Positions 54,514 to 64,000 of a stretch of DNA of 64,000 nucleotides are shown in pieces. The translations under genes and the position numbers were made by a program. The stretch comes from Hypericum androsaemum (taxonomy: Eukaryota > Streptophyta > Magnoliopsida > Malpighiales > Hypericaceae). Below the pieces are notes generated by a model. It made no database searches. It saw only the letters and a program-made list of their open reading frames with translations, and had not been told where the DNA came from. The stretch lies in assembly GCA_963995505.1 (NCBI GenBank), contig OZ023196.1, forward strand, positions 12,087,106 through 12,151,105. The letters are read 5' to 3'. The stretch's first letter is position 1. The number at the start of each line of letters is the position of its first letter.

Positions 54514-55023
54514 TTAGTGTATTATTAATAAGTAGTCATTAAAATCATACAAAAAGATCTCACGGAGCTCAGGTTGAGAATTTATAAGAGCATCCTCCGA
54601 CAAAATACCAAATCTATAGTTTCTAACAAGCCAATCCGTTACTTGATTAGCGTCACGGAAAATATAAACAAGTTTATACTTGGGTAAACTCAAAAACATA
54701 CATTGGACATCCATAGCATCTAATTCAAGGTTTTAATTAATCTCCAAACTTGCCATATTAATGTAGTCCACAATCCCATTGCAATCAGATTCAATGATCA
54801 CGCCGTTGAAGGCATGAAAAAGCTGCACAAAATCTGCAGCAACTTTGGAAAAGACCTCATTCGACGTAGTTTGAAGATGCAAGAGGCTTCCTGTATGATC
54901 ATGACCAGCCAAGGCGAGTCCTGCAGGGCCGGAGTGATCAATCCAAGAAGTATCCACTTTAATCTTCAGGACAGCGGAGTCGGGTGGACGCCAACAGTCT
55001 GCAACATTGATGCGTGGTTCTAA
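54514..55023 (-). pseudogene. RNase H-like (RVT_3) fragment
   Basis: On the minus strand: VDTSWIDHSGPAGLALAGHD (first Asp), then FVQLFHAFNGVIIESDCNGI (D of ESDC), then, in another frame, DVQCMFLSLPKYKLVYIFRD followed by ANQVTDWLVRN (the A-N-x-V-x-D-x-L-A block). This is the RNase H domain found at the C-terminus of plant LINEs and in related host 'ribonuclease H-like' genes. A stop near 54733 and a frame change separate the two halves. No other LINE domain lies nearby, so it is a fragment. Confidence 0.75.
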
Positions 55024-55030
55024 ATTTGGT

Positions 55031-55852
55031 CCCGCGAAGAACTTCTTTCCGTCAATGATATATTCATTCCTTGTAATACTTTAGGAAAGGTGTTGTATGT
55101 ACAAATAATGCAAATCTTTTATTATTAATGCAATTGTTAAGCATTTGAGATTCTTATGCACCAACTAAACTGCGTATCAAACATGCCCTTAATGATTGAG
55201 TAAAATACATTTAGTTCCAATAGTTGGAAAAAATATATTGGCCCATTCCTAGAACGAAAACAAAAAACATTGGTCCATACTGACAGTAAATATATACTTT
55301 CTTGGTTGGTATATTGCGGAAAGTCAATAGACTTTCATGGCTTTAATAGACAAGTCAAGAATTAAATTCCAACAATATCCATATTTAGAAATAAACTAGT
55401 CAAAGAAGATGTAGCTTAACTGCCCAAGAAATTTTTGTTAATTTAAGAAGGTCAAAGATCCAAACCCTCACAAGTCTAATGGTATAAAAAAATTTATCTT
55501 GCAAAAAAATAAACTAAAATAGAAAACAAAATGATCCTTCACAATATCACAAATAATTTTCGTGATCCTTTCCTTTCCTACTAAGTGGCGGAAAAAATGA
55601 ACGTCTTAAAACAGACTAAAATTATCACTCACGTAAAATTCTAAGCATTACATTTATCATTTCATATTTTTGAAAGAACAGCTCTAAAATTTTCCCAATA
55701 GCACCGTAAAATGAGTTGGGCAGAGCCGCAAATTCAATGGAGCTCGAATTTTTTTAAAATTATTTTAAAAATTATACTCAATATTTTTGTTAAAAAAAAT
55801 CGATTGTTAACGTCGGATTGGACTATAAATTTAGACAGCAATACGTTGAAAT
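55031..55852. other. intergenic, AT-rich, no recognised gene
   Basis: No domain or terminal repeat seen. It ends at a (TA)n tract (55853-55871) that borders the pararetrovirus. Confidence 0.4.
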
Positions 55853-55871
55853 TATATATATATATATATAT
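55853..55871. repeat. (TA)n tract at the left edge of the pararetrovirus
   Basis: About nine TA units. A second (AT)n tract lies at 61655-61700. The viral sequence begins within 35 bp. Confidence 0.9.
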
Positions 55872-55905
55872 CTAAAGTTTATCATTTTAATGAGAAGGTC
55901 CTCTG

Positions 55906-55913
55906 CTTATATA
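55906..55913 (-). promoter_or_regulatory. TATA box of pararetroviral type
   Basis: TATATAAG within CCTATATAAGCAGAGG on the minus strand, located just past the last viral ORF. That is where caulimovirids keep their pregenomic RNA promoter. The sequence context resembles the core of such promoters. Confidence 0.5.
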
Positions 55914-57601
55914 GGCAAAGGGTTACTTGTTGGGGCGCTGCTGTCATTTGCTTTCGGTGGCTGGGGTCCACCATTATAATTCTGTATGGGCGCTGCTGGC
56001 ATTTGCTTTCGGTGGCTAGGGTCCACTATTAAACTTTTGACTTTTACTACGTCAAAGGGCGTTGTGACAACCGCAAGACTAAGCTTGGGCTGGTCATCAG
56101 TTTTTACCTTCTTGGCAGACATTATGGCAGCAAGCTGCTGAGAGACTATTGAGGGCAAACCCTCACTCTGGACGGTTTTAACTGGACCGTTGACCATTTT
56201 GCCTTTGCCAGCTCGGTGAACTAAAAGCCGAAGCCTGTCACTTTTTGATTGTCGTTGATGTCGTTGAGGGTGATAGTGCCGTTAAGGAATCATGTACCCT
56301 CAATTAAGGAAGGCCAAGGAAACCAGCACCATCATCTTCAAGAGAGATGAATGGTTCCTCTTCGTCTTCTTCTTCTGTTGCATAAGGCGAGGAAGAAGAG
56401 ACGTTGGACTTGGCCTTGACCATCTGGTTCATGATAGAAAAATATTCTTGCTCAGTACTCGCCGAAGCCAACATGGATTGGATTTTGGCTTTTTGAGCAA
56501 GGAACAGTGGTTGGGAGGCTGATGGGGAGGTAATAGCTTGTTAAGGATTGGCAGATTTTAGCCAATTCAGAACAATAGCAGCCGTTAGTTTTTCGTCTGC
56601 TCTGAAGGCGTTCCACCATTTGACTTTGAAGCGGCGAACGAGCAGATTGACGTTATTCTTATCATCATAAGCTTGGAATTCATAGTGCCAGGCATAGACC
56701 CATGGCAGATAGAATTTCGTACAGAAGAGCAATAAGGGACCAAAAAGTTTTTCAATAGGAGAAGGAGAATATTTGGCTTTAAAGAGGTTATAGCATCCGA
56801 GGACATCCTCTGTAAGGATGTTAAGGGAGCATCCATAATAGTTCTACCATGTGAGGAACCAAAAGGGGATATGGGTACAATCAAAAGGCTGTCAGAAATA
56901 AAACAGCCAGGTGTGGGTGAACTTTGGGTTTTGGTTGAGGAAGGCGTTGAACCAGGCTTGCTAGTAGTCCCAATAACTATAAAGAGTGCTATGGGTGGTG
57001 GTGGTGGTTATAGGGAGGTGCTTTGTTTGGTGCAATGGTTGACCCCACTGGGACGGATGAATAATCTGTATAATTTGGCAGGTGGAGTAGGCGGGGGTAG
57101 CTTTATCGGTGGCGTTATAGAAATGTCTGACTTTGGTGGAGTCAGTGTGTTCAAGGATAGAGGCATAATAGGTAAGCATTTTATGGGAGTCAGCGGGGAT
57201 TGTATGCTGACTAGGTGGGAAGATACGGGTAGTGGCAATGGTAGGGTCATGTTGGTGATAATCTCTTTCAACGAAGAGAAGGGACTGTGTTTGGGGTTTA
57301 TGGCTATAAGAGGCTTTAGTTGGGTTACGGGTAAGGGGTTGGGATGGGGAGGCAATAACATGACTGGTGGAGTGTTGGGATACTGGTAGGGGTGTCGTTA
57401 GCGTTTGGGAGTTTTGGGAAAATCGTTAGAAAACTTTAATAAATTTGGTCGGATAGACCGGATTGTGTTGAAACTCTTCCAACCATTTTTGGACGTTGTT
57501 GTTGGCGTTGAACTTGTCGTCGTCTTCAGCAATAGATGCCCAGGTGTGGGCAGGTACAATAGATTTGGCTTTAACTCCTCGGGAGGAGATTTTGGGGGCA
57601 T
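55907..57601 (-). pseudogene. pararetroviral second ORF, function unknown
   Basis: It begins at an ATG near 57601, overlapping or just following the RNase H end. Pieces in several frames include ASILEHTDSTKVRHFYNATD with STCQIIQIIHPSQWGQP (56961-57179), FYLPWVYAWHYEFQAYDDKN followed by LVRRFKVKWWNAF (56541-56732), and a Lys/Pro-rich tail (55907-56197). Sequences like these occur next to caulimovirid polyproteins in plant genomes. The role is not known to me. At least three frame changes are present. Confidence 0.6.
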
Positions 57602-57604
57602 GGC

Positions 57605-58200
57605 TTACCTATTGATCAAAAACTCACGTGTTAAAAAATGTGGGAGGGAATTATTTTCTCCTTTAATATATTCAATATCAAAATCAAAAATACTCAAAAT
57701 AGCTTGCCAACGGGCAAAAATATATTTGGAAGCTATATTTTGAACATCTTTTTGCAAGATTTCTTTAGCTGTTTGAGCATCAATACGTAATAAAAAATTT
57801 TGGTTCAAAAGATCACTTTGAAATTTAGTAAGACATAAAACAATACTCAAAATCTCTTTTTTGATTGTGGAATATTTGCTTTGGGTGTCGTTCCAATGGG
57901 CAGAAGTAAATGAGATGATATGCTCATGAATATCTTTGCGTTGTTTAAGAATGCCTCCATAACCTATATGTGATGCATCAGTTTCAATAATTTTGAATGC
58001 AGATGGATTAGCAAGATGTAGGCACGGAATGTGTGCAATCTATTTTTTGATGCATTGAATAATTCGTGTATGCTCAGCAGTCCAAGGACTTGGATTTTTC
58101 TTTAATCTATCATGAAGCATTTTATAACGCAATAAATATTGGAAAAAAATTTAAAAACATAGTTGAGAGAACCCAAAAAGTGTTGAAGTTACATTTTTTA
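57605..58200 (-). pseudogene. pararetroviral RNase H region
   Basis: It follows RT. The C-terminal part reads LLRIDAQTAKEILQKDVQNI, then KYIFARWQAILSIFDFDIEY, then IKGENNSLPHFLTREFL, the end of the Ty3/caulimovirid RNase H with a changed final D (normally N-x-x-A-D, here N-S-L-P-H). Upstream, between 57850 and 58200, the frame is interrupted several times. Confidence 0.75.
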
Positions 58201-59040
58201 TAAGAGTTCATCAGGAAATTTGGAAGCAAAAGTAATAAAATGTTCAATGGGAGTGATAGTGCCATGGCTGATATAATGGCCAAGGAAGCGAATTTTTGTT
58301 TGAAATAAAATAATTTTAGATTGAGATAAGATCAAACTATTTTTCTTAACAACATCAAAGAATGTGTTAAGATGTTTGAAATGTTGGTCAATAGATTTTG
58401 AAAAAAATAAGGATATCATCAATGTAAACAATGCAAAATGATATAAAAGGATTGAAGATATCATTTATGATTTGTTGAAATTCGCTAGGGGCATTTTTTA
58501 AACCAAAAGGCATAACGTTCCACTCATACTGGCCAAAAAGAATAGTAAATGCAGCTTTATAACGGTCTTTGGGGTGGATCTGGATCTGCCAGAAGCCGGA
58601 TTTCATGTCGAATTTGGAGAATATGAAAGAATCATGCAGACGATTTAATAAATTTTTTTGTTGGGGATCGGATAGCGGATCCATTTTAAAACGTTGTTAA
58701 GGGGTTTATAATTGATAACAAGACGTGGGACGCCTCGTTCAATTTCGGAGTTTTTGATGACATAAAAGGCAGCACAACTCTAGGGGGATTTAGATTTAGA
58801 GATCAAACCCTTTTTCTCTAAATCGTAGATTTCATTTTTGCATAAGTCAATCGTTTCAGAGTTCATCTGAATAGGACGGGCTTTAGTAGGAATTTTTCGT
58901 TCAGAGAAGTGCGAGTCATAAGAACGAGTGATAACATTTTTTTTCCTAGTCCAAAAAGCATTAGGAAGATCAGAACAAAGCTCATTATGGAGCTTGGTTT
59001 TAAAAATATCGATTTGGCGCTGAATAGTAGAATCAAGCAA
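58201..59040 (-). pseudogene. pararetroviral reverse transcriptase
   Basis: Motifs in order are EKKGLISKSKSP, a broken CAAFYVIKNSEIERG and VPRLVINYKPLN stretch, then FSKFDMKSGFWQIQIHPKDR (motif A with the catalytic Asp), then NVMPFGLKNAPSEFQQIIND (motif B), then CIVYIDDILIF (catalytic YIDD), then FLGHYISHG. Frame changes or stops lie near 58684-58780 and at 58388-58400. It would copy pregenomic RNA to DNA in an intact virus. Confidence 0.9.
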
Positions 59041-59089
59041 TTGTTGAGAAATACGTTGAAAATAAACGGTATTTTTGGTGTCATGTAAA

Positions 59090-59500
59090 TCATGCTCTTT
59101 GGAAGAAATTAAAGAATGAAGTAGGTTTAATTTGCGTGTGGTAGGTTTTTGTAAAAATGAGAAAATTAATTTTTTTTGAAATTGGAGTCTTTATTTTGAA
59201 AGAGATGCCTTCGTGATTAACTTTGTAAGGAATAATAAGGTTGATAAACGGTTTTCTAATAATGACACTATGATTCATATTGGAGACGAGTAAAAACATG
59301 ATTTTGATAAGTGTGTTGTTATTACTTAAAAAAGCATCAGTTTTTTGGGTAATAAGCATTCTGAAATTGTTAGCAGCATAAAATTTTTCTTTAGTAGGGT
59401 CTAAAAATCGTTTGGGTACAAGACCATCTTTAATGCAATTGAGGTCAGCACCAGTATCAAATAACGCAATGATCTCAAGTCAAAAATCGTCAGAAAATTT
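59090..59500 (-). pseudogene. pararetroviral aspartic protease region
   Basis: On the minus strand a D-T-G-A-D-L-N-C active-site stretch lies near 59435-59460. LITQKTDAFLSNN and SHSVIIRKPFINLIIPYKVN-type sequence follows (59090-59359). Position between the zinc knuckle and RT fits the viral protease. The frame is shifted between the two parts. Confidence 0.6.
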
Positions 59501-59930
59501 TATAGTAATAGTAATAAGGTATTTGCATGAAGTGACATATTTAAGAACATGCAAAAATTCATTTGGCTCAATGGTAGTATCATTGCCAGAATTACTGGAA
59601 TCACCGGCAATAGATTTGGTCGATAAGAGATTCTGGACGATCGCGTGTGTTTCTTGTTGTTGGCGGCGTAAGTCTTTAAGCTCACTTTTGATAAGCTTAA
59701 TTTCAGCTTATAAAATAGGGATAGTTGAAAGGGAAGTCTTTTGACTCTGCTTTGTGTGAAGAATTTTGGTAAGATTATAAGGAGTAGCCATAGAGGAGGA
59801 AGGTGAGTCATCAATGGAGTTGAGGAGTTTGGAAAGATAGGTTTTTTTTTTGGCGGGGTCTTCAACATCGTTGGCCATAGCAAGTAAGAATTCCTGATCT
59901 TTAGTCAAGACATTGATCGATTTTTCAGAG

Positions 59931-60980
59931 TCAAACTCTGAAGATGAGGTCGTCGAGTTGTTCAGATTCTTCAGTGATAGAGTCCGAATCGGAGTCGGAG
60001 TCGTTGATCATTAAAGCGAAGATCTGAGCAATAAGGGCAGGGGCAAGATTCAAGGCATGAAATTTTTTGTTGAGACGGCAATAGTGTTGAATGTGGCCCT
60101 TTTTGCCACATTTGTGACAGACGGTGTCTTTGAAGCGTTCGTCATCTTGTTTGAAGGATGTTCGTTTAGGATAACTCTTGGAAGATCGTTTGTCGTGTCT
60201 GGGGTCAGATTTGTGTTTTAAAGAACGATGGAAACATTGGGATTTGTGCGTATGGCGAGAAGTCTTTGAGGAGGAAGGGCAATGGCAATCATTGGAGCTT
60301 TGAGGAGTTTTAGAAATATCAAATTGATTGCAGAAAGAACCAAGTTCTTGCTTAGTCTGTCGTAATTTTTTTTTGATATTCTTTTGGAGCCTTAGATCTT
60401 GGCAGATCTGAAGTCCCTGTTGTTGGGTAATACTGATGAGTTCTGCGTAAGTAAGGGCTGCATAGTTGATAGGAGAGCCGTGGGTGATTTTGAGAAACTG
60501 TCTAACCTTTTCGCCTAGCATAAAAGGTAGACCATCAGTAAGCTTTTCCTTCCAAAAAGGCTGGTTGGAATCCTCGCGAAGCATAACTCGCGTTAGGAAG
60601 GTATTTTTGTAATGTTGGAAGTCGCTGAGTTTGTGACATTTGAGGTTGGAGAGGAGTTCAGCATTTTTGTCTTTGAGGTGAGATGGATCACCAATAAAGT
60701 GAAGTGATATGGCAAAGATTAGAGAAGAGACGGCATCACGAATGGGTTGGCCTTTGGGTGTTAGGACCAAATCGTTGGATTCATCATGCTGCAGGCTATT
60801 AAGTATTTCATGTCTTTGGGTATCAGTGAGATAGAAATTCCACCATCCTTTGAGTTGGCCCAAAAATCCAGAAATAAGGATTTCAGCAATGGATTTGTCA
60901 GAAATAGACGTCTGGGTTTTGTAAACATTGGCGGCCATTGTCATTTGTTGTAAGAGAGACAAAATATTATATTCTGTCAT
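59931..60980 (-). pseudogene. pararetroviral coat-protein region with zinc knuckle
   Basis: A 349-residue open frame reads MTEYNILSLLQQMTMAANVY, then SIAEILISGFLGQLKGWWNF (the G-x-L-K-G-W-W block of caulimovirid coat proteins), a helical core, a basic stretch, and CHKCGKKGHIQHYC (CCHC, near residue 290). It ends in an acidic SDSDSDS tail. It is the longest intact viral piece. The ATG is internal; coat sequence continues upstream to about 61440 in another frame (NSIYEWNID just before), and further to 61650. Confidence 0.82.
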
Positions 60981-61650
60981 GGCGTCAATATTCCATTCAT
61001 AAATAGAATTAGCTTTGAATTTGGCCTAATTAAGGATGCTTGGCTTTTGTTCAAGAGCCATATCCGGGCCGGGGACAGAAGTCGAAGAAAAAAATTGTTG
61101 GGGCTCATGAATGTGGTTTAAAAGCGGTCGAAGGGAGAAAAGCGATTGGGATGACTCAGAATCAGATTCTTTGTCGAGAGTGTGAATAGCGTTGGATGAT
61201 TGAGAGGGTGTATCTGCGGCTATAAGAGGGGAGGTAGGAGAGACCGTGATGCTGGAGATTTGGCGTCGGAGGATATCAGCAAAATCTCGATTTTCTTGGA
61301 TCCGGTGGATACTCGATTGGGAAACTTTAAAACATTTAAAAATAGGTTATTGGATATTGGATACAGGAATTGATGAAGAGGGCAGAGATGATGGAGATGA
61401 AGGTAAATAGTTTTCAATGCGCTCAAGTTATTTTCCAATAGTACTTAGATGAGTGTTACAGAAGTTATTCTGGGCAATGATACGCCGAGAATTCTATAAG
61501 ACGTCATCAGTAGCAGTTTTATAAGGTGCAGCTTCAATGGGGTTGTTGGCGATATTCAAATTGATTTGTCTCAAGGGAGGATGGGGGGAGGATATGATAT
61601 CACCATTGGTAATTTTTCATTGACTTTGATGACGTTTAGAACGAGTGATG

Positions 61651-61651
<1 letters not shown>
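60981..61651 (-). pseudogene. pararetroviral coat N-terminal and linker remnant
   Basis: Broken frames on the minus strand read ANNPIEAAPYKTATDDVL, then RRIIAQNNFCNTHLSTIGK, and then a serine-rich acidic stretch (SQSSNAIHTLDKESDSESS). This is the linker between movement protein and coat core in caulimovirids. The movement protein itself is not present. Sequence stops at the (AT)n tract. Confidence 0.6.

Positions 61652-61654
<3 letters not shown>

Positions 61655-61700
<46 letters not shown>
61655..61700. repeat. (AT)n microsatellite at the right edge of the pararetrovirus
   Basis: 23 AT units without interruption. It bounds the viral remnant on the side where the polyprotein is truncated. 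Confidence 0.95.
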
Positions 61701-61704
<4 letters not shown>

Positions 61705-62985
61705 TCTACTACTGTTGGGGTTCTGGCTAACCAAGTTTTTATTAGTTTTTCTTCCGGCGTTGAGTTAATCAATGTAATTTAAATGTTATTCAATTTGCAA
61801 CAAATGTATTCAAAGGCTTGGATTGGTTAAAATATAGGGTTAAGGTTTCAATAAAAATAAAAAAACAATAGGTAAAAGAAATTGTTCTTGCATGATAATA
61901 ACTAGGAGGATTTGAAAGGTATTATGGCATTAAGATTTCTAAGGTTTAGCCAATGATTATCGCAGGATCTCACTTCTCATCCTATTTAGTAAAAAAATAT
62001 TAGCTTGAACTCTTAGAACTGTTAGAAAACCGCTCACAAGATAACAACAATGCGCAAAGAACACAAGTACAAGATATATAACGTGGCTCGACCTAATACC
62101 TACATCTACGAAAAAAAAGGAGAACTTTTATTGATGAATAGCCACAAAGCCTTACATGAACTAGGATGACATGTTTTTATATAATAGACACTCTTGTACA
62201 CCAAGAAACTTACCTAATTTGACCTAGGAAAAATGATCCGCCTAGGACCTGGCGGCTGCCAACGACCTATAGTCTACCAACCCACACCTACTACCAAGGG
62301 AGTTAGCTGCTGCGAACCTCTTGGCTGGTGCCAACCTCAACAAGCCAAGTTCTTCTTCTTGCTTTTCTTGATATATCCCAACAATCCCATTTTGGCGAGA
62401 AATCATCTGACATAAAATAGGAGTTATGGCTACACAAAGTGCTAAGGGTAGTTTGAGATCGGGTCCAAGACAAACTGTTGTAGGGGAGTTATTAAAACTA
62501 TTGAATTTGAATTTAAAAATATATTGAAGCATATCCTAGAACTTGTAGCCCCATATTTTAGGTTACAGCATAAACGTTTTCTAGCTGTTAGCTAGCTTGA
62601 TAGACTTAATGGAATATTCCCACCAAAGTACGTAAATGATCAATGTCTCCCTTCGGATTGCGCGCAGATGCACAATCGAGTCTCGCATGGTGCGGGAAGA
62701 AATGCTGGCAATCAGATGAGGCCAATTCTGATCTGACGGTCATTATTATTCGGGGATAATTTTTTCCATCGGTCTTTTTATTTTCTTGTTGCACGCGTAT
62801 CATTAGATTTGGTACAACCAAAGTATACTGCCACGCGTGCTCCTTAGTATCAATTAATAGTCCCTTTTTTTTCTCCTATTTCTCGGTGGTTAATTAGATT
62901 TTTTTAATGTGGCCTCACTTCTATTTCTTCTCTTCAATACGTAATTTTAATATTAATTCCACCTAAATTTACATATCAGTAAGTG
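61701..62985. other. intergenic, no recognised gene
   Basis: A stretch at 62030-62110 (ending ATAACGTGGCTCGACCTAAT) resembles sequence common in plant LTR retrotransposon LTRs, but no second copy is in the window. Frames 62242-62532 and 62606-62821 (-) show no domain. Confidence 0.35.
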
Positions 62986-63558
62986 AGGATGTCAAAATAT
63001 ATTTGAAGTCAATAACCGTTACAAGGATAGGTTTCGGTTGGAGAGCCACAACTTCTTACTCCGGAGTCTGATTAAGGTGATGTAAGTTATTGTGTGAGGT
63101 TGAGATGTATATCTACAACTTTTAAGTTTATGACTTCTCCAAATTTAGAGTGTAAAGATGTCAAAATTTTGTTTGAAGTCAAGAGTCGACCGAGTTACAG
63201 TCGACTAATTTTGGTTGCAGAACCACAACTTCTTACTCTATAGTTGAATTGAGGTAATTTAAGTTGCTATACAAAGTTAAGCTGCATATCTACAACTTTG
63301 TAATTTATGAATTCTTCAAATTCGAAGAGTAAAAAAGTAGAGAATTTGTCTGAAATCAAGAGTCGACAGAGTTGTGGTCGACTAATTTTGGCTGAGGAGC
63401 CACAACTTCGTACTCTCGAGTCTGATTGAGTTGATTCAAATTGCTATGCAAAGATGAGATGTATATCTACAACTTTATAATTTATGACTTCTCTAAATTC
63501 GGAGTCTAAGAATGTCTAAAATATATTTAAAATTAATAGTCGACCGAGTTACAAGCGG
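62986..63558. repeat. tandem repeat, about 177-bp unit
   Basis: Three full units and a partial one. The anchor CCACAACTTC(T/G)TACTC occurs at 63046, 63223 and 63400, exactly 177 bp apart. Other conserved words are ATATCTACAACTTT, TTTATGACTTCTC and GTCGACCGAGTTACA. Units differ at many positions, so the array is old. Part of the unit is shared with the LTR at 26014-26605. Confidence 0.85.
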
Positions 63559-64000
63559 CTGGGAGGTGTTTGTCAAATGGCATGCTCGATTTTGTCAAAT
63601 GGCATGCCTGTTTAATATTTAATAAAATTGATAATAAATTAATAAAATGACATACCCAGTTATATTAAAATGTCATGTCCGACTATGTCTAATGGCATGC
63701 CCGGGTATGTCTAAATGGCATACTGGGTTAATATTTAATAAAACTAATAATAAATTAATTAAATTATAAATTAAATTATATATCCGATTATGTTAAAATG
63801 GCATGCCCCACTATGACTAATGGTATAACCACAATGACATGCCCGGTTAATATTTATTAAATTTTATAATAAATTAATATATTAAATTACTAATTAAATA
63901 ACATATCCGATTATGTTAAAATGGCATGCACGACTTTGGCTAATGGCATACCCGGCAATGTAAAATGGCATGTTTGGTTAATATTTAATAAAATTTATAA
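63559..64000. repeat. tandem repeat, 114-130 bp unit, runs off the window
   Basis: The block GGCATGCC(T/C)GGTTAATATTTAATAAAA recurs near 63603, 63717, 63836 and 63966. Shorter 20-bp words (AATGGCATGCC, TATGTTAAAATGGCATG) are spread between. The array continues beyond the window end. Confidence 0.75.

Larger units (their letters stand above)
55872..61651 (-). mobile_element. endogenous pararetrovirus (Caulimoviridae), decayed
   Basis: On the minus strand the order is coat-protein region with CCHC zinc knuckle, protease, reverse transcriptase, RNase H, a second ORF, and then a TATA box. This is the order of a caulimovirid with one large polyprotein ORF followed by a second ORF; Florendovirus-like is my best guess, with Petuvirus as an alternative. 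The movement protein end is missing at the (AT)n tract. RT and RNase H of Ty3-like type without integrase separate it from gypsy elements. Frames are broken in many places, so this is a non-functional fossil. Confidence 0.85.

Noticed and set aside
57008..57361. 117-residue proline-rich minus-strand frame
   Set aside because: It is an out-of-frame reading of the pararetroviral second ORF. Recognisable viral peptides lie in the neighbouring frame.

Overview
This window is nuclear DNA of a flowering plant, probably from a repeat-rich intergenic region. It is AT-rich and has long non-coding stretches. The recognisable genes are two CYP71-type cytochrome P450 pseudogenes. Everything else identifiable is plant transposable-element sequence: Ty3/gypsy (Athila-like), Ty1/copia, LINEs of the zf-RVT/RNase H class, hAT- and MULE-like DNA elements, and an integrated caulimovirid (plant pararetrovirus). 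The species cannot be named from the sequence. I see no intact host gene.

Layout. 1-1882: AT-rich, unrecognised. 1883-1956: degenerate plastid-type tRNA-Pro. 1957-2820: 5'-truncated LINE (-). 2821-4230: copy A of a repeat family that recurs at 45.7-52.0 kb. 5260-5582: 5' half of a P450 exon 2 (+), joined directly to an Athila-like element (gag, protease, 3' non-coding region, LTR; 5583-11272, +). 11273-13250: 3' half of a LINE (+). 13264-16653: unrecognised. 16654-16950: a MITE. 16984-17346: 3' half of a P450 exon 2 (-), joined to the leader, PBS and other LTR of the Athila-like element (17347-19136, -). 19137-23484: 5' half of the LINE (-). 26014-28883: small non-autonomous LTR element with matching 5-bp target duplications. 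29559-37160: second P450 gene (-), its exon 2 split by a copia element (29716-35381). 39.45-42.92 kb: a possible small exon pair and four 22-bp minisatellite arrays, two in each orientation. 45.7-52.0 kb: repeat copy B, split by a coding-free LTR element (47275-51747, -). 52939-54422: MULE-like element containing a hAT-like element. 54.5-55.0 kb: RNase H fragment. 55872-61651: decayed pararetrovirus (-) lying between two (TA)n tracts. 62986-64000: tandem repeats.

The main result is structural. The four pieces between 5.2 and 23.5 kb are explained by one 11.76-kb inversion with ends at 5582/5583 and 17346/17347. Reversing it rejoins the P450 exon (12 bp missing) and also rebuilds one 7.48-kb Athila-like element with two 1636-bp LTRs in the same orientation. 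That element is flanked by CTTAT/CTTGT and sits inside one 6.3-kb LINE with an exact 13-bp target duplication. The order of events read from the sequence is: LINE insertion downstream of a P450, gypsy insertion into the LINE, then inversion. An assembly error is the main alternative and needs long-read confirmation.

The genes do not form a working pathway. Both P450 copies are dead, one by copia insertion and one by rearrangement and nonsense. The coding transposons all carry stops, frameshifts or deletions. The copia element is closest to intact, with one in-frame TAG, one frameshift and a truncated 5' LTR.
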